From positions 1 through 64,000 of the forward strand of contig CAVTOX010000024.1 in the NCBI GenBank assembly GCA_963736425.1: a stretch of DNA of 64,000 nucleotides, given 5' to 3'. Origin of the DNA: Prado023 sp963736425. Lineage in GTDB: Bacteria > Actinomycetota > Actinomycetes > S36-B12 > CAIYMF01. The notes beneath the pieces are model-generated. The model did not search any database. It was not told the origin of the DNA and saw only the letters and a list, made by a program, of their open reading frames with translations. Below, in pieces: positions 8,738 to 19,764 of the stretch. A program made the position numbers and the translations under genes. Position 1 is the stretch's first letter. Each line of letters begins with the position of its first letter.

Positions 8738-10444
8738 ATGGCGACGCCGAGGATCTCGCTGCGCCTGCGCCTTCCCGGTGATGGCCGGATGCGTCGCGTG
8801 CTGCTGGCCTACCTGCTGTGCGACCTGATCGAGTTCGCGACGTGGATGGCCGTGGTTCTCGTCGCGTACTCGCGTGGTGGCGCGACCGCCGTCGGGATCG
8901 CCTCGGTGGCCATGCTGCTCCCGGCGATCCTGATCGTTCCCCTGATCGCCGGGTTCGGGGACCGGATGCCGCGGGGGCAGGCCCTGTCGCTGGCCCACGG
9001 TGCGGTGGGCGTGACGTCCCTGTGCATGTCCCTGCTCCTGGTCGTGGAAGCGCCGTTCTGGTCGGTCGTCGCCGCGGGCGCCGTGCAGACGGTGGCCCTC
9101 AGCCTCGTCCAGCCGATGCACTACGCCGCCCTGCCCTTCCTCGCGCTGCGGCCCGGCGACCTCGTCGCCGCCAACGGGCTGTCGTCCTTCCTGGATGGGG
9201 CGACGCTGTTCGTGGGGTTCCTGGTGGCTGGGGTGATCTCCGACGTGGCGGGTCCGTGGGTCGTCCTGCTGGCCTGCGGGGTCATGGGAGTGGTCGCGGC
9301 GCTGCTGACCACTCGGCTCGGCATCGCCAGGGCCACACAGGCGGCTGACGACCAGGACGAGCCGGGTGAGATCCGCGCGGCGATCGAGGGGCTCCTCGCG
9401 CTGCGCGGCAGATGGGGCCCCCTGGCGCTGTTGGCCCTGCTCGGCTGCACGTTCTTCATCGACGGTTCCAACGAGCCGCTCACGCTCACCTTCAACGACG
9501 AGGTGCTGGGGCTCGGGGACGTCGACCGCCGGCCTGCTCGCGGGGTCCTACGGCGTCGGGCTCGCTCTCGGCGGGGCGATGCAGGCGGGACTCGCCCATC
9601 GCAGCAGGCTGGCCCCGGTGGTCCTCGCAGGTGCGGGGGTCCTGGGCGGGTTCTGGCTGACGGTGGCCTTCGTGGGGACGATCGGGCCCGCCGTCGTGAT
9701 GCTGACCCTCGCCGGGATGGGCGCCTCACTGATCATCGTCTCGGCGCGGACGCTCCTGCAGCGCAGCACGGACAACCTGATCCTGGCCCGGGTCCTGGCC
9801 ATCCAGGAGGGGGTCCAGATGAGTGGGCAGGCGATCGGCTCGCTGGTGGCGCCGCTGGCGATCCTCGCCCTCGGACCCAGCTGGGCGTTCGTCCCGATCG
9901 GCCTGCTGGTGGTCCTGACGGGTCTGGTGACCTTCGCGACCGTCCGGGGACTGGAGGCGACGTCCACCGTCCCGCACCGCGAGATCGCGCTCCTGTCCCG
10001 GGTGCCCTTCCTGAATGCACTGCCGGCCTACGAGTTGGAGCACCTGGCGCAGACGGCCCTGTGGCGCGCAGCCCCGGCGGGGGCTGTCGTCGTGACCCAG
10101 GGGGAGCCGGGTGACGCCTTCTACGTGGTCGACGAGGGGGAGTTGTCGGTGACCGTCGACGGCCGTCTGCGAGACCACACCCTGACCGCTGGTGACGGAT
10201 TCGGCGAGATCGCCCTGCTGCACCGGGTCGCCCGGACGGCCACCGTCACGGCAATCACGACAGCGAGTTGCTGATGGTCAGCTCGGCGCAGTTCCTCGCC
10301 TCCGTGACGTCCAGTGCGGACGGCGCCGCCCTCGCGGCCGAGGTCTCCGCCGGGCGCCTGGCCGCGGACGCGCGACGCCTCGCCGGCCCGGTGGGTCGGA
10401 CCCCGATGCGGCCGCGGCTCCCCGCCGGCACGAAGCGACGCTGA
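8738..10444 (+). CDS. MFS transporter fused to a cyclic-nucleotide-binding domain (frame breaks)
   Basis: The reconstructed protein has 568 residues. Residues 1-400 contain about 11-12 membrane helices of an MFS transporter (LLAYLLCDLIEFATWMAVVL, GFGDRMPRGQAL, SARTLLQRSTDNLILARVLA). Residues 415-535 form a Crp-type cNMP-binding domain with a complete phosphate-binding cassette, FGEIALLHRVARTATVTA. One extra base near 9526 and one missing base near 10258 break the frame. The 572-residue paralogue at 20056-21774 has the same layout without breaks, which supports the reconstruction. The transported substrate is unknown; the domain suggests gating by cAMP or cGMP. Confidence 0.85.
10334..10362 (+). 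repeat. 29-bp direct repeat, copy 2
   Basis: Identical to 8547-8575, 1.8 kb upstream. It lies in the C-terminal tail codons of the MFS-cNMP gene. Recombination between the two copies would remove the gene. Confidence 0.85.
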
Positions 10445-10499
10445 CGCGCGACGCGCTCGGGGGTGCGACGAGGCGGACGCGGCGCAGTCGCCCGCGATA

Positions 10500-10988
10500 A
10501 TGCGCCGCATGGCCGACATGCTGGAGTTCTGCGCCGACCTCCCCGTGCTGTCCGTGCCCGCGGGCGAGGTCCTGATCCTCGAGGGCGGGCAGCCGTCGCG
10601 GATGTTCGTGCTGGTCTCCGGCTCGGTCACGATCGAGAAGGACCTGGTCCCGTTCGCGCGGATCGACCACCCGGGTGCGGTGTTCGGCGAGATGTCGTGG
10701 GTGCTCGACCGCTCCGCGACGGCCACGGTCCGTGCGGCCACGCCCGTCGAGGTGCGGGTCATCGAGGATCCGGACCTGTTCCTGAACGACAACCCGGGTG
10801 CCGCGGTCGCGGTGCTGCGGATGACCGCCATGCGTCTCGACGGGCTGACCCAGTACCTCGTGGACGTCAAGCAGCAGTTCGCCGGGCTCACCGGGCACCT
10901 CGGGATGGTCGACCAGATCCTCGACAGCCTGGTGCACCACCAGAGCGGGCCCACGAGGACGGGCTCGGTGCGCGACCCGGAGTGCTGA
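10500..10988 (+). CDS. Stand-alone cyclic-nucleotide-binding domain protein
   Basis: A 162-residue protein consisting almost entirely of one cNMP-binding beta-roll (residues about 10-115) followed by a helical tail. The binding cassette GAVFGEMSWVLDRSATATV keeps the Glu and Arg that hold the cyclic phosphate and ribose. There is no helix-turn-helix, so it is not a Crp-type transcription factor. It begins 55 bp after the MFS-cNMP gene on the same strand and probably shares its transcript. ATGs at 10500 and 10509 are both possible starts. It may be a sensor subunit for a partner protein. Confidence 0.82.
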   Translation: MRRMADMLEFCADLPVLSVPAGEVLILEGGQPSRMFVLVSGSVTIEKDLVPFARIDHPGAVFGEMSWVLDRSATATVRAATPVEVRVIEDPDLFLNDNPGAAVAVLRMTAMRLDGLTQYLVDVKQQFAGLTGHLGMVDQILDSLVHHQSGPTRTGSVRDPEC

Positions 10989-11009
10989 CGGGCTGCGGAA
11001 CCCCGGGCC

Positions 11010-11729
11010 TCAGTCGAGGCTGATCGTCTCGGACTCGAACACGCCGTACCAGTGGGCGGTCCGCTCGTTCGTGTCGAGCGTGATGTTCGGCGGGATCGGG
11101 CCGATCTGCTTGCCGGGGTTGAACACCCAGGTCCGGCCCAGCTTGGCGTGCCACGAGCCGTCCGGCACCCAGGGGGCCTGGTGGATGTGCCCGCAGAACA
11201 CGACGTCGGGCTGGTACTGCTCGATCCACGCGGCGAGGTCGTGGTCGGGGAACTCCCGTCGGCCGTCCTTGCACAGCGGCGTGCCCGCAGGGGGCGCGTG
11301 GTAGAGCCAGATCCAGGTCGCCGGGCGGTCCACCGCGGCGGCGGCCAGCTGCGCGCCGACCTCCTCGCGGGTCACCGGGCCGTCCCACCACGGGCAGATC
11401 GTGAAGCGCACGCCGTCGACGTCGATGCTCGTGCCGTCGGTGTGCACGCCCTCGTCGGCCACGCGCCGCAGCCAGCCGGCCACCTGCTCGCCGTGCGCGC
11501 CGGGGCCGTCGAGGTCGTGGTTGCCCGACGCGGCCAGGACCAGGGCCTCGTTCGACAGCGCAGTCAGGTACTTGCCCAGGACGACGGACTGGACGTCGAT
11601 CGGCACCGGGTTGACCACGTCGGCCAGGTCGCCGCACAGCGCGACGACGTCGGCCTCGGAGGAGGCGCGCACGAGCCAGTCGTAGTGGGGGAGCCGGTAG
11701 TGCAGGTCCGACACGGCCAGGATGCGCAC
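11010..11729 (-). CDS. Metallophosphoesterase (calcineurin-like)
   Basis: A complete 239-residue dinuclear metal phosphoesterase. All ligand motifs are present in order: SDLHY (DxH) at residues 7-11, CGDLAD, GNHDLDG, YHAPP and GHIHQ. These motifs are shared by class III cyclic-nucleotide phosphodiesterases (CpdA, Rv0805) and by other phosphoesterases, so the substrate is not settled. It lies downstream of the MBL-fold gene on the same strand. That pair is divergent from the cyclase gene, which makes a cNMP-degrading role attractive but unproven. Confidence 0.85.
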   Translation of the reverse strand: MRILAVSDLHYRLPHYDWLVRASSEADVVALCGDLADVVNPVPIDVQSVVLGKYLTALSNEALVLAASGNHDLDGPGAHGEQVAGWLRRVADEGVHTDGTSIDVDGVRFTICPWWDGPVTREEVGAQLAAAAVDRPATWIWLYHAPPAGTPLCKDGRREFPDHDLAAWIEQYQPDVVFCGHIHQAPWVPDGSWHAKLGRTWVFNPGKQIGPIPPNITLDTNERTAHWYGVFESETISLD

Positions 11730-11790
11730 GGGGTGAGTCTCCCCTAACGGGCGGCGGTCGGCATGCGATGGGTCCGGCGTGGTCGGCGGA

Positions 11791-12605
11791 TCAGGGCAGG
11801 TCGAGGACCATGCCCTCGTACGCGACGCTGGCGAAGCCGGTCGCTGCAGAACTGCTCGCGGATCTGGTCCAGCGCATCGTCGGTCCGGTGCGGCCCGTGG
11901 TGGAACAGCACCAGCGACTTGGCGTTCACCTTCTCGGCGAGGGTGATGGCCTCGTCGATGGTCGCGTGGCCGTAGTCGACGGCGCGCGGGCGCTCGTGGG
12001 CCAGGAACTGCGCGTCCTCGATGAGGACGTCGACACCGTCCATGGCCGCCATCGCCTCGTCGGTGACGCCCGCTGCCGGGGCGTGGTCGGGCACGTACGC
12101 GAACGACGTGGCGCCGACCTGCACCCGGTACCCGAAGCTGCGCCCGCCCTTGTGGGCCACGTCGAACGGCGTGACCTCGAAGCCCTCGACGGTCAGCGGG
12201 GTGGCCTCGATCGCGTTGAACGTCCAGGTGCCCTTGAGCCCCTCGGGGGTGATCGGGAACGCGGGCGGGGACATCATCTGGGAGAGCAGGTCGAAGCCGG
12301 TCCGACCCGACTCCTCGGGGATGTACACGTCCACCCGGGAGTCGTCACGGTCGCCGGCGGCGAAGAAGGGGATCCCCTGGACGTGGTCCCAGTGCAGGTG
12401 GCTCAGCAATGATGGATCCGTCGAACGACGCACCCTCGAGCAGTGCCGGTCAGGGATCGGATCCCGGTGCCGGCGTCAGGGCGAGGACCGGCGCGGACGC
12501 GGCGTCCGGGGCGACCACGACGCACGAGGTGTGCCCGCCGTAGCGCACGAAGTCAGGGCCGGGGGCGGGCGTGGAACCACGTACCCCGAGGAAGGTCAGC
12601 CGCAC
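11791..12605 (-). pseudogene. MBL-fold metallohydrolase (several frame breaks)
   Basis: About 271 residues after repair. From the GTG at 12605, preceded by GAGGAG, the protein starts VRLTFLGVRGSTPAPGPDFV and YGGHTSCVVV. The zinc motif SHLHWDHVQGIPFF follows, then VPDHAP, LIEDAQFL and FHHGPHRTDDAL. At least four frame breaks occur, three between 12405 and 12490 and one near 11845, and the last codons read ASVAYEGMVLDLP. The ligand pattern is complete, so the breaks may be sequence errors. The family has no settled substrate; some MBL-fold enzymes are cAMP phosphodiesterases. Confidence 0.7.
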
Positions 12606-12708
12606 GTTCTCTCCTCAGCCCGGGCGCTGTTCCGCCCTCTGCCGACGCTGGACCTGTGACATTCTAGGGGTTACAAACCGTCCCACTGAGTCAGGCCGAT
12701 GGGGAGAC

Positions 12709-15700
12709 ATGACCGACCTGCGCCGGCACGTCCCCCCGATCGCGCTCGCGTGGGACGACGAGACGCCCGGGGAGCTGTGGCGGGTCGTCGACGGGACGCT
12801 CGTGTTCGCCGACGTCTCGGGCTTCACGGCGCTCACCGAGAAGCTGTCCCGGCGGGGCCGGATCGGTGCCGAGGAGATCGTCGAGACCCTCAACCGGGTG
12901 TTCGGCCCGATGCTGCGGATCGCCGGGACGCGCGGCGGTGAGCTGCTCAAGTTCGGCGGCGACGCGTTGCTGTTCCTCTTCACGGGGCCGGACCACACCG
13001 AGCAGGCGTGCGACGCGGCGGTGGAGATGCGCACGGCGCTGCGCCAGGCCGCGGCCGTGCCCACGTCGGTCGGGCGGCTCTCGCTGAAGATGTCGGTCGG
13101 GGTGCACTCCGGGGACATCCACCTGTTCCTCGTCGGCTCCCCGACGCGCGAGCTGCTCATCCTCGGGCCGGGTGCGACGTCCACGGCGCTGGCGGAGAAG
13201 GCCGCGGAGGCCGGCGAGATCGTGGTCAGCGCCGCGACCGCGGCCCGGCTCGCCCCGGATGCCGTCCGCCCACGCGAGGACGGCGAGCTGCTGCTGCGGC
13301 GGCGCGCTGCGCACTCGGCGCCCGGCGATGAGTTCGTGCTCCCCGACGTCGATCGCGAGCGGATCCGCGGGCTGTTCCCGATCGAGCTGGGGGAGTACCT
13401 CGACCCCGGTATCCCCGACCCCGAGCACCGGATCGCCAGCATCGCGTTCATCAAGTTCTCCGGCACCGACGCCCTGCTCGCCGGGCCGGGTCCCGATGTC
13501 CTGGCCGAGGCGCTGCACCGGACGGTCAGCCTGGTCGAGGAGGCGCTGGCGCCTGAGTCGATCAGCCTGCTGGCCACCGACCTCGACAGCGACGGCGGCA
13601 AGTTCTTCCTCGGCTCGGGCATCCCGACCTCCTTCGACGACAACGAGGGCCGGATGCTGCGCGCCCTGCGCCGGATCGCCGACTCCGACTCACCCCTTCC
13701 GCTGCAGTTGGGCGTCAACCGCGGCCACGTGTTCGCCGCCGAGGTCGGGATCCCCGAGCGCGGCGCGTACACCGGCATGGGCGACACCACGAACACGGCC
13801 GCCCGGATCATGTCCAAGGCGCCGGCGGGTGTGCTGTTCGCGCACCCGGCGGTCCTGGAGCACTCGCGCACGCGGTTCGCCGTCCAGCCGGCCGGACCGT
13901 TCCCGATGAAGGGCAAGGCCGTCCCGCTGCTGGTCTTCGAGATCGGTGAGGAGTTGGGGACCGCCGAGGAGGCGACGGCCGATTCGCGGCTGCCGTTCCT
14001 CGGGCGTGACGAGGAGCTCGCGATCGTGCGCGCCGCGCTGGACACGGCGCTGGACGGTGCCGGTGGCGTGATCACGATCACTGGTGCCACGGGCATGGGG
14101 AAGTCCCGGCTGGCCTTCGAGGCGGTGGAGGCGAGCACCGGCGCCCGTGTCGTGGTCGTGCGGGCCGAGCCATACGGCGCAGCCAGTGCCTACCGGGTGT
14201 TCCGCGACCCAGTCCGACGTCTCCTCGGGCTCAAGCGCGACACCCCGGAGGCGATGGGGCAGGCCCTCCTGGTGACCCTGGCCGAGGTCGCCCCCGACCT
14301 GCTCCCGATGGCCCCACTCATCGCTGACGTGGTTCAGGTGGACGTGCCCAGCACGCCCGAGGTTGACCAACTGGACCCTCAGTACCGCCCCGACCGGCTT
14401 GGCCGATGCGCTGGTGCGGCTCGTGGACGAGGCCATGCCCGGGCCACTGGTGCTCGTCGCCGAGGAGGCGCACTGGGCGGACGGCGCGTCCGCACGCCTG
14501 CTCGACCGGATCGGCGCCGCGAGCTCGGGACGGCCGTGGGCGGTGATCGCGGTGCGGCGGGGTGAGGAGGGTGGGTTCGCCCCCGCCGGCGGTACCCACG
14601 TGACTCTGGAGCCGCTGCCGAACGAGGTGATGGAGCGCCTGGTCATCGCCGCGACCGAGGCCACGCCGCTGCGCCCGCACGAGATCGCCGCCGTGGTCGA
14701 CCGCGCTCAGGGCAATCCGCTGTTCGTCGAGGAGGTCACCCGCGTCGCCCTCGACACCGGTTCGCTGGACACGCTCCCCGAGTCCGTCCAGGCCGCCATG
14801 AGCGCCCAGATCGACCTACTCCACCCGGACGCCCGACGGGTCCTGCGCTACTGCGCAGTCCTGGGTCGCAGCTTCCGGGTGGAGGTGCTGCGACGGACGC
14901 TCGCCACGGATGGTCTGGTCGCCGACGCTGCGACGCTGAGCAGCCTCAGCTCGTTCCTCCAGCCGGACGGCCCCGACCGCTGGCGCTTCCGCAACAGCCT
15001 GATCCGCGACGCCGCGTACGAGGGCCTTGCCTACAAGATCCGCAGTCGCCTGCACCGGGCTGCCGGCGAGACGCTGGAGGCGATGAGCACCGACCTCGAT
15101 GCCGACTCCCCGACGCTCGCTCTGCACTTCTGGCGCGCGGGCGACGCCGAGCGCACGTGGCGCTACGCGCAGATGGCCGGCGAATTGGCGCGGGATTCCT
15201 ACGCCAACGCCGACGCCGCCTCCCAGTACGAGCGCGCGATCGAGGTCAGCCGGCGCGTTCCGGGCGTCTCGGATGCCGAGCGGGCACTGCTGTGGACCAC
15301 GCTGGGGGAGCTCCGCGAGCTCGCGGGGGTCCTGGACGGTTCAGTCGATGCCTATCGCCGTGCAGCCGCACTTGCGCCCGATCCTGTGGCCAAGGCCGCA
15401 ATCCTGGCCAGGAGAGCACGAGTTCACCAACGGGCCGGTGCGCCGCAGACCGCCCTGAGATACGTCACTCAAGCGCGCCGCCTGCTGGCCCTCGAACCGG
15501 GCGCCGAGGCGGACAAGGTGACGATTCGGTTGGACAACTTGATTGCGTTGATTCGTCTCGGGCAGGAGAGCCCGCGGGAGGCGCGCAGATGGGCGCAGAG
15601 GGCGGCGGACGAGGCCCGTCGGACCAATGACCTCGACAACCTCGGGTCCGCGCTCCTGGCGATCGGTCACGCCAACTGGCAGTTGGGGGTGGGTGGCCAG

Positions 15701-16484
15701 GGCGAGCAGATCCGAGAGGCGCTGGAGATCTTCGTCGCGAACGGGGACCTCCGGCAGGAGGCCGTCGCGCGCGTGAATCTCGGAGTGGCCTCGTTCATGG
15801 CGGGCCGATGGGAGGAGGGCGTCGAACTCTTCCAGTCCAGCAGGGTGGCCGCGATCAAAGCCGGTATGGACTTCCACGCGGCGGAGACAGACCTCAACAT
15901 CGCCGAGGTGCTGATCAAGCAGGGCCATCTCGACGAGGCCGACGCTGTGCTGCGCGATGCGTTGCGCGTGCTCCGTGCGTCGGGGATGGAGGACGCCTCG
16001 GCGTTCGGTGACCTGCTGGCCGCCCGCCTGCACCTCGCCCGAGGCGACGCAGCTGAAGCCGACAGGCAGGCTGCCCGGCTGGTCGTGGGTTTCGCCACCA
16101 CGGGCAACACGTACAGCGTGCTCGAGGCCAGCATCCTGCGGGCCGAGGCAGCCATCGAGCGTCGGTCGCCCTGACGATGCGCTGGCCCTCCTCGATGAGG
16201 GCGAGAGGGCCGCCGGTGAGGAGGCCATGGCCCTGCACTCACAGGCGCAGCTCGTGCGCTCTGGCGCGTTGCTGCAGTTGGATCGTTTCGAAGAGGCGGG
16301 TGAGGCCATCGAAGCTGGCCTTGGATCGGCCCGCGAGCAGGACCTCCCATACGAGGAGGCGAAGCTGCTGCAACTGCGCAGCCAACAGGTGATGCGTTCC
16401 GGCGACGGGGCCGCAGGGCTGAGCGCCGAGACCGATACCGCCCGGGCCAAGCAGATCCTGACAGAGATCGGCGCCTGGTCCTAG
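12709..16484 (+). CDS. Soluble-type adenylate cyclase with AAA ATPase and TPR regions (two frame breaks)
   Basis: The reconstructed protein has 1257 residues. Two class III cyclase domains come first. C1 (about 30-180) has FADVSGFT (Asp35) and LLKFGGDALL (Lys81, Asp85), the metal and purine-binding residues. C2 (about 240-400) lacks these but has YTGMGDTTNTAARIMSKA with the transition-state Asn and Arg. The halves are complementary, as in mammalian soluble cyclase. An AAA-type domain follows with Walker A GATGMGKS near 458, then TPR-like helices from about 760 to the end. Extra bases near 14398 and 16168 break the frame. The ATG at 12709 follows GGGGAGAC. It shares a 103-bp divergent promoter region with the MBL gene. 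Confidence 0.88.
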
Positions 16485-16534
16485 GTCTCCCCAGGGCCAA
16501 GCGCCGATCGTCGTCTGTGCCTATCCAGTTGTTG

Positions 16535-17839
16535 TCACTTCCCGAGCGTCATCCGAAGATCGCCGATCGCGAAGATCGTGTCCTTGACCTTGATCTCCGT
16601 GTCGGTCACCTCAGCAGTCCGCTTGTCGACGCACGCGTACTCCTTGAAGGCTGTTGTGTTGGAGGCTGTTGTGGCGTCGTCGAAGTCAAGAAAGTCTGTG
16701 CTAGCCAAGAAGGCCTTGTAGTCCGTGATCTTGAGTTCTTGGGTGGCGTCCCGCGTGAGGATGTTCGAGTTCTTTGGGCAGTAGGGCAGTTCAGTCTTGT
16801 TTTCCGCACCGAGTTCGAAGTCGATCTCCGGTGTGGGGATGACGATCTCGGGGTCAGCGGTCGGCTTCGCGAGTTTCCAGTCGATCACGAACGAGAACTG
16901 CGCCGAGGGATCAACTGATGCCGGCTTCTTCAAGGAGACATTCGTGTCGCCCGGGGTCAGGATCGCGCCGAAGCCTGTAACGCATGGATCGCCGCGATCC
17001 GCGTTCCCGACGTACTTCACGCTGGTGTTGTCCCTCTAGGAAGGGCGTGGTCCCCGTGCAATCGAACACCGTGTCGACCTCGGAGACCAGGTCGAACGTC
17101 GTTGCCGTGGTGCCGGCGTCGGATCCGCCCTCCAGCGAGAATGCGCCCTTGTTGGCCTTCAGGAGAAGGGTGTCGAAGTACTTGCCAGCCACCGGCTCGA
17201 CCGTCACCTGGCAATTCACGCCGTTTGCAGTTGTAACTGGGCAAGGTGCTGTTCCTTGAGTCACGTCCAAGGATGTGACGGTCTCACCGGTTGTGGAGTT
17301 GATGGCGGTGATTGGATCTCGACCTGGGACTTCAGGAGGGCAAGCCGGCCGCGCGCACCTCAAGATCGAGCGAGGCTTTGGATGCCAAGCACGGGCTTCC
17401 ATTGAACTTCAGGTCCGTCCCTAGCGCCACCTCGAGCGTTTCGACTCCACCCTTCGTGTACGCGACCGCGTCCACCTGATTGCAGAGGCTCAAGGAGTTG
17501 GTGAACGATGTTGTTTCGATGACGCCGATTCCGTTTCGCGGAAGCCCGACTTGGCGTTGTCCGTTGTTCCAGCGGTGCCGATGTAGCCCTGACGAGAGCG
17601 GGCCCGGTCAGCGTGCGCGAAGGTCGCAGGGCCGTGGTTGGTCCTTCGTCGAAAGGGTCTGCACTGACCCGCGTACGAGACGGTGGGTTCGTCGAACTGC
17701 TTGCCGTGAGGATCAGCTGACCCACCGATGCCCGCTGAATGGGGCCGGCGGATGCGGGCAGTACCACCGTCAATGCTCCGGCGGTCAGGGTGAGGGAGGC
17801 GGCGACGGCCAGCACTCCAGTTCTACGGGTACTACGCAT
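16535..17839 (-). pseudogene. Secreted protein of unknown function (several frame breaks)
   Basis: From the ATG at 17839 (GGAGG seven bases upstream) the protein begins MRSTRRTGVLAVAASLTL with a signal peptide ending near PASAG. Later segments in three frames join into one exported protein with paired cysteines (SLCNQVDAVAY, GSPCLASKASLDLEV, TAPCPVTTANGVNCQVTVE, CPKNSNIL, EYACVDKR) and Ser/Thr/Asp-rich beta-type sequence. At least four breaks occur, near 17020, 17345, 17540 and 17560. Codon use is less GC-rich than in the neighbours. I recognise no family. It could be a surface or adhesion protein. Confidence 0.6.
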
Positions 17840-17932
17840 TCGATCCTCCGGGCTAGGTCTGGGTGTGGGAAGGCTACCTTGTGTTAGGGCTTCATTACTA
17901 CAGTGAGTTAGGGGACTTTCGTAAGGGACGGG

Positions 17933-19764
17933 TCAGGACTCCTCCAAGGTGGCTACCTCCGAGGTTGAGGCCCGCAGGCGTTGCGAGAGGCTCCGGGCGA
18001 TGGCCAGGGTCAGTTGGGCGCAGGCGTCGGGTGCCTCGGCCCGCAGCTCCTCGAACCCCTCGGGCGACAGCACGAAGCAGATCGTCGACTCCAGGGCGGC
18101 GATCCGGGTGGAGCGCGGCCGGCCGTCGACCAGCGCCAGCTCCCGAACGACGACCCGGCAGCCATCGAATTGAGCCGGCGCCGTCCCCGCTGGCCGCGCA
18201 CTCGGACGTCGGCACTCACCTGCCCGGCGCCGATGAAGTAGAGGCCATCCGGGTCGTCGCCCTCGTTGAACACCACGGTGCCCGAGGTGAAGATGCGCGT
18301 GTTGGTCCGCGCCTCGATCTCGGCGACCACGTCGGCGGGCAGACCGTGCAGCAGGTCCTGGTCGGCCAGTGAGACCAGGCCCTCGTCCAGGGACTCCTCG
18401 ATTCCGTGGCTGCGCAGCAGCTGGGTCTCGCTCCACTCCAGCGCGCTGTCGCTGTCGGCGAACCGGGGCAGGTCCTCGCCGAGCGTCCCGGCGACCTCCC
18501 GAGGCCCCCGTCCGCGCGGCTCCACGAGCCCGACGACCACCTCGGCAGCCTGCAGTTGGTCGACGAGGCCACCTAACAGCGTCCGGGCGGCTACGTCGAT
18601 CCGCGTGACCCGGCCCATGTCCAGTACCCGCCACCGGGCGGGCTCGGGGTCCGACAGCACCGTGCGCACCAGCGACTCCACCCCGGCGAACCCCTGGTCG
18701 CCCACCAGCTCGTGGACCACGATCGTCCGGCCCTCCGCCTCCAGCAGCGCCCGATCCGAAGCAGGCCGGGTGCGCTTGGACCGCACCAGATCTCCCCGAT
18801 AGGTGCGCCGGACATTGGGCCGCGAGCGCTCGGTGGGCAGCAGCAGGTGCAGCCCGAGCCTGGACGACAACTGCTCGCACGCGGCCACGCCCCGGACGCT
18901 GTTGCCGCGAGCATCCAGCCGGGGGCTGTGCGCCGCGAGCCCCATCTGGCCCGGCAGGACCGCAGAGATGGCCCCGCTCACCCCGCTCTTCGCCGGCATC
19001 CCGACCCGGTAGAGCCACTCGCCGGCGTAGTCGTACATGCCACACGTGCTCATCACCGTGAGCACGGGCGCGACCACGTGCCGCGGGATCACCTGCTCCC
19101 CGGTCGTCGGGTTGACTCCAGCGTTGGCCAACGTCGCCGCCATGACCGCGAGGTCCCGGGCCGTCACCACGACGGAGCATTGGCGGAAGTACATCTCCAC
19201 CTGGTCGTTCACGTCGTGGTCGATGAGGCCGGCGGAGCGCATCAGGTACGCGATGGCGCGGTTCCGGTCGCCGGTGTCGCGCTCCGAGGCGTACACGTCC
19301 TCATCGACCTCCAGCGCCCGGCCCGCGAACGCGGACAATCCATCGAGGATCCGGTCGAACTGTTCGGCGCGGGTCCGCCCGGCCACCAGCGTCGCGGTGA
19401 CGATCGCACCGGCGTTCACCATCGGGTTGAACGCCCGGCCGCTGACGTCATCGAGGCTGATCGTGTTGAACGGGTCGCCGGTCGGCTCGGCCCCGATCTT
19501 GGACAGCACGGCCTCCGCGCCGCTGTCGGCCAGGGCGAGGGCGTACACGAACGGCTTGGAGACCGACTGGATCGTGAACGGCACGAGGTCGCCGGCGATG
19601 TAGACGGCCCCATCGAGGGTCGCGAGGCTCAGCCCGCAGGTGGCAGGGTCGGCCTTGGCCAGCTCGGGGATGTAGTCGGCGACCTGCCCGGTGTCGATCG
19701 AGCGGACTGACTGCCATACCTCGTGCAGCAACCCGTCGACTGGACCGTGGTCGCTCTCGAGCAT
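17933..19764 (-). CDS. glsA: Glutaminase A fused to STAS and cyclic-nucleotide-binding domains (frame break)
   Basis: About 610 residues. Residues 1-310 are a serine-dependent glutaminase that hydrolyses glutamine to glutamate and ammonia. The catalytic pair is in QSVSKPF (Ser67, Lys70), with NPMVNAGAI, MYDYAGEW and KSGVSGAI. A STAS domain follows (RWRVLDMGRVTRIDVAART). A C-terminal cNMP-binding domain has SFGELALVDGRPRSTRI. One missing base near 18140 breaks the frame inside that last domain. The start at 19764 has GGGAGGA upstream. The extra domains suggest control of glutaminase activity by cAMP or a partner protein. Confidence 0.87.

Noticed and set aside
12655..12680. CRP-like site TGTGA...TTACA before the cyclase
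   Set aside because: The spacing between half-sites is 10-11 bp instead of 6 and the right half is imperfect.
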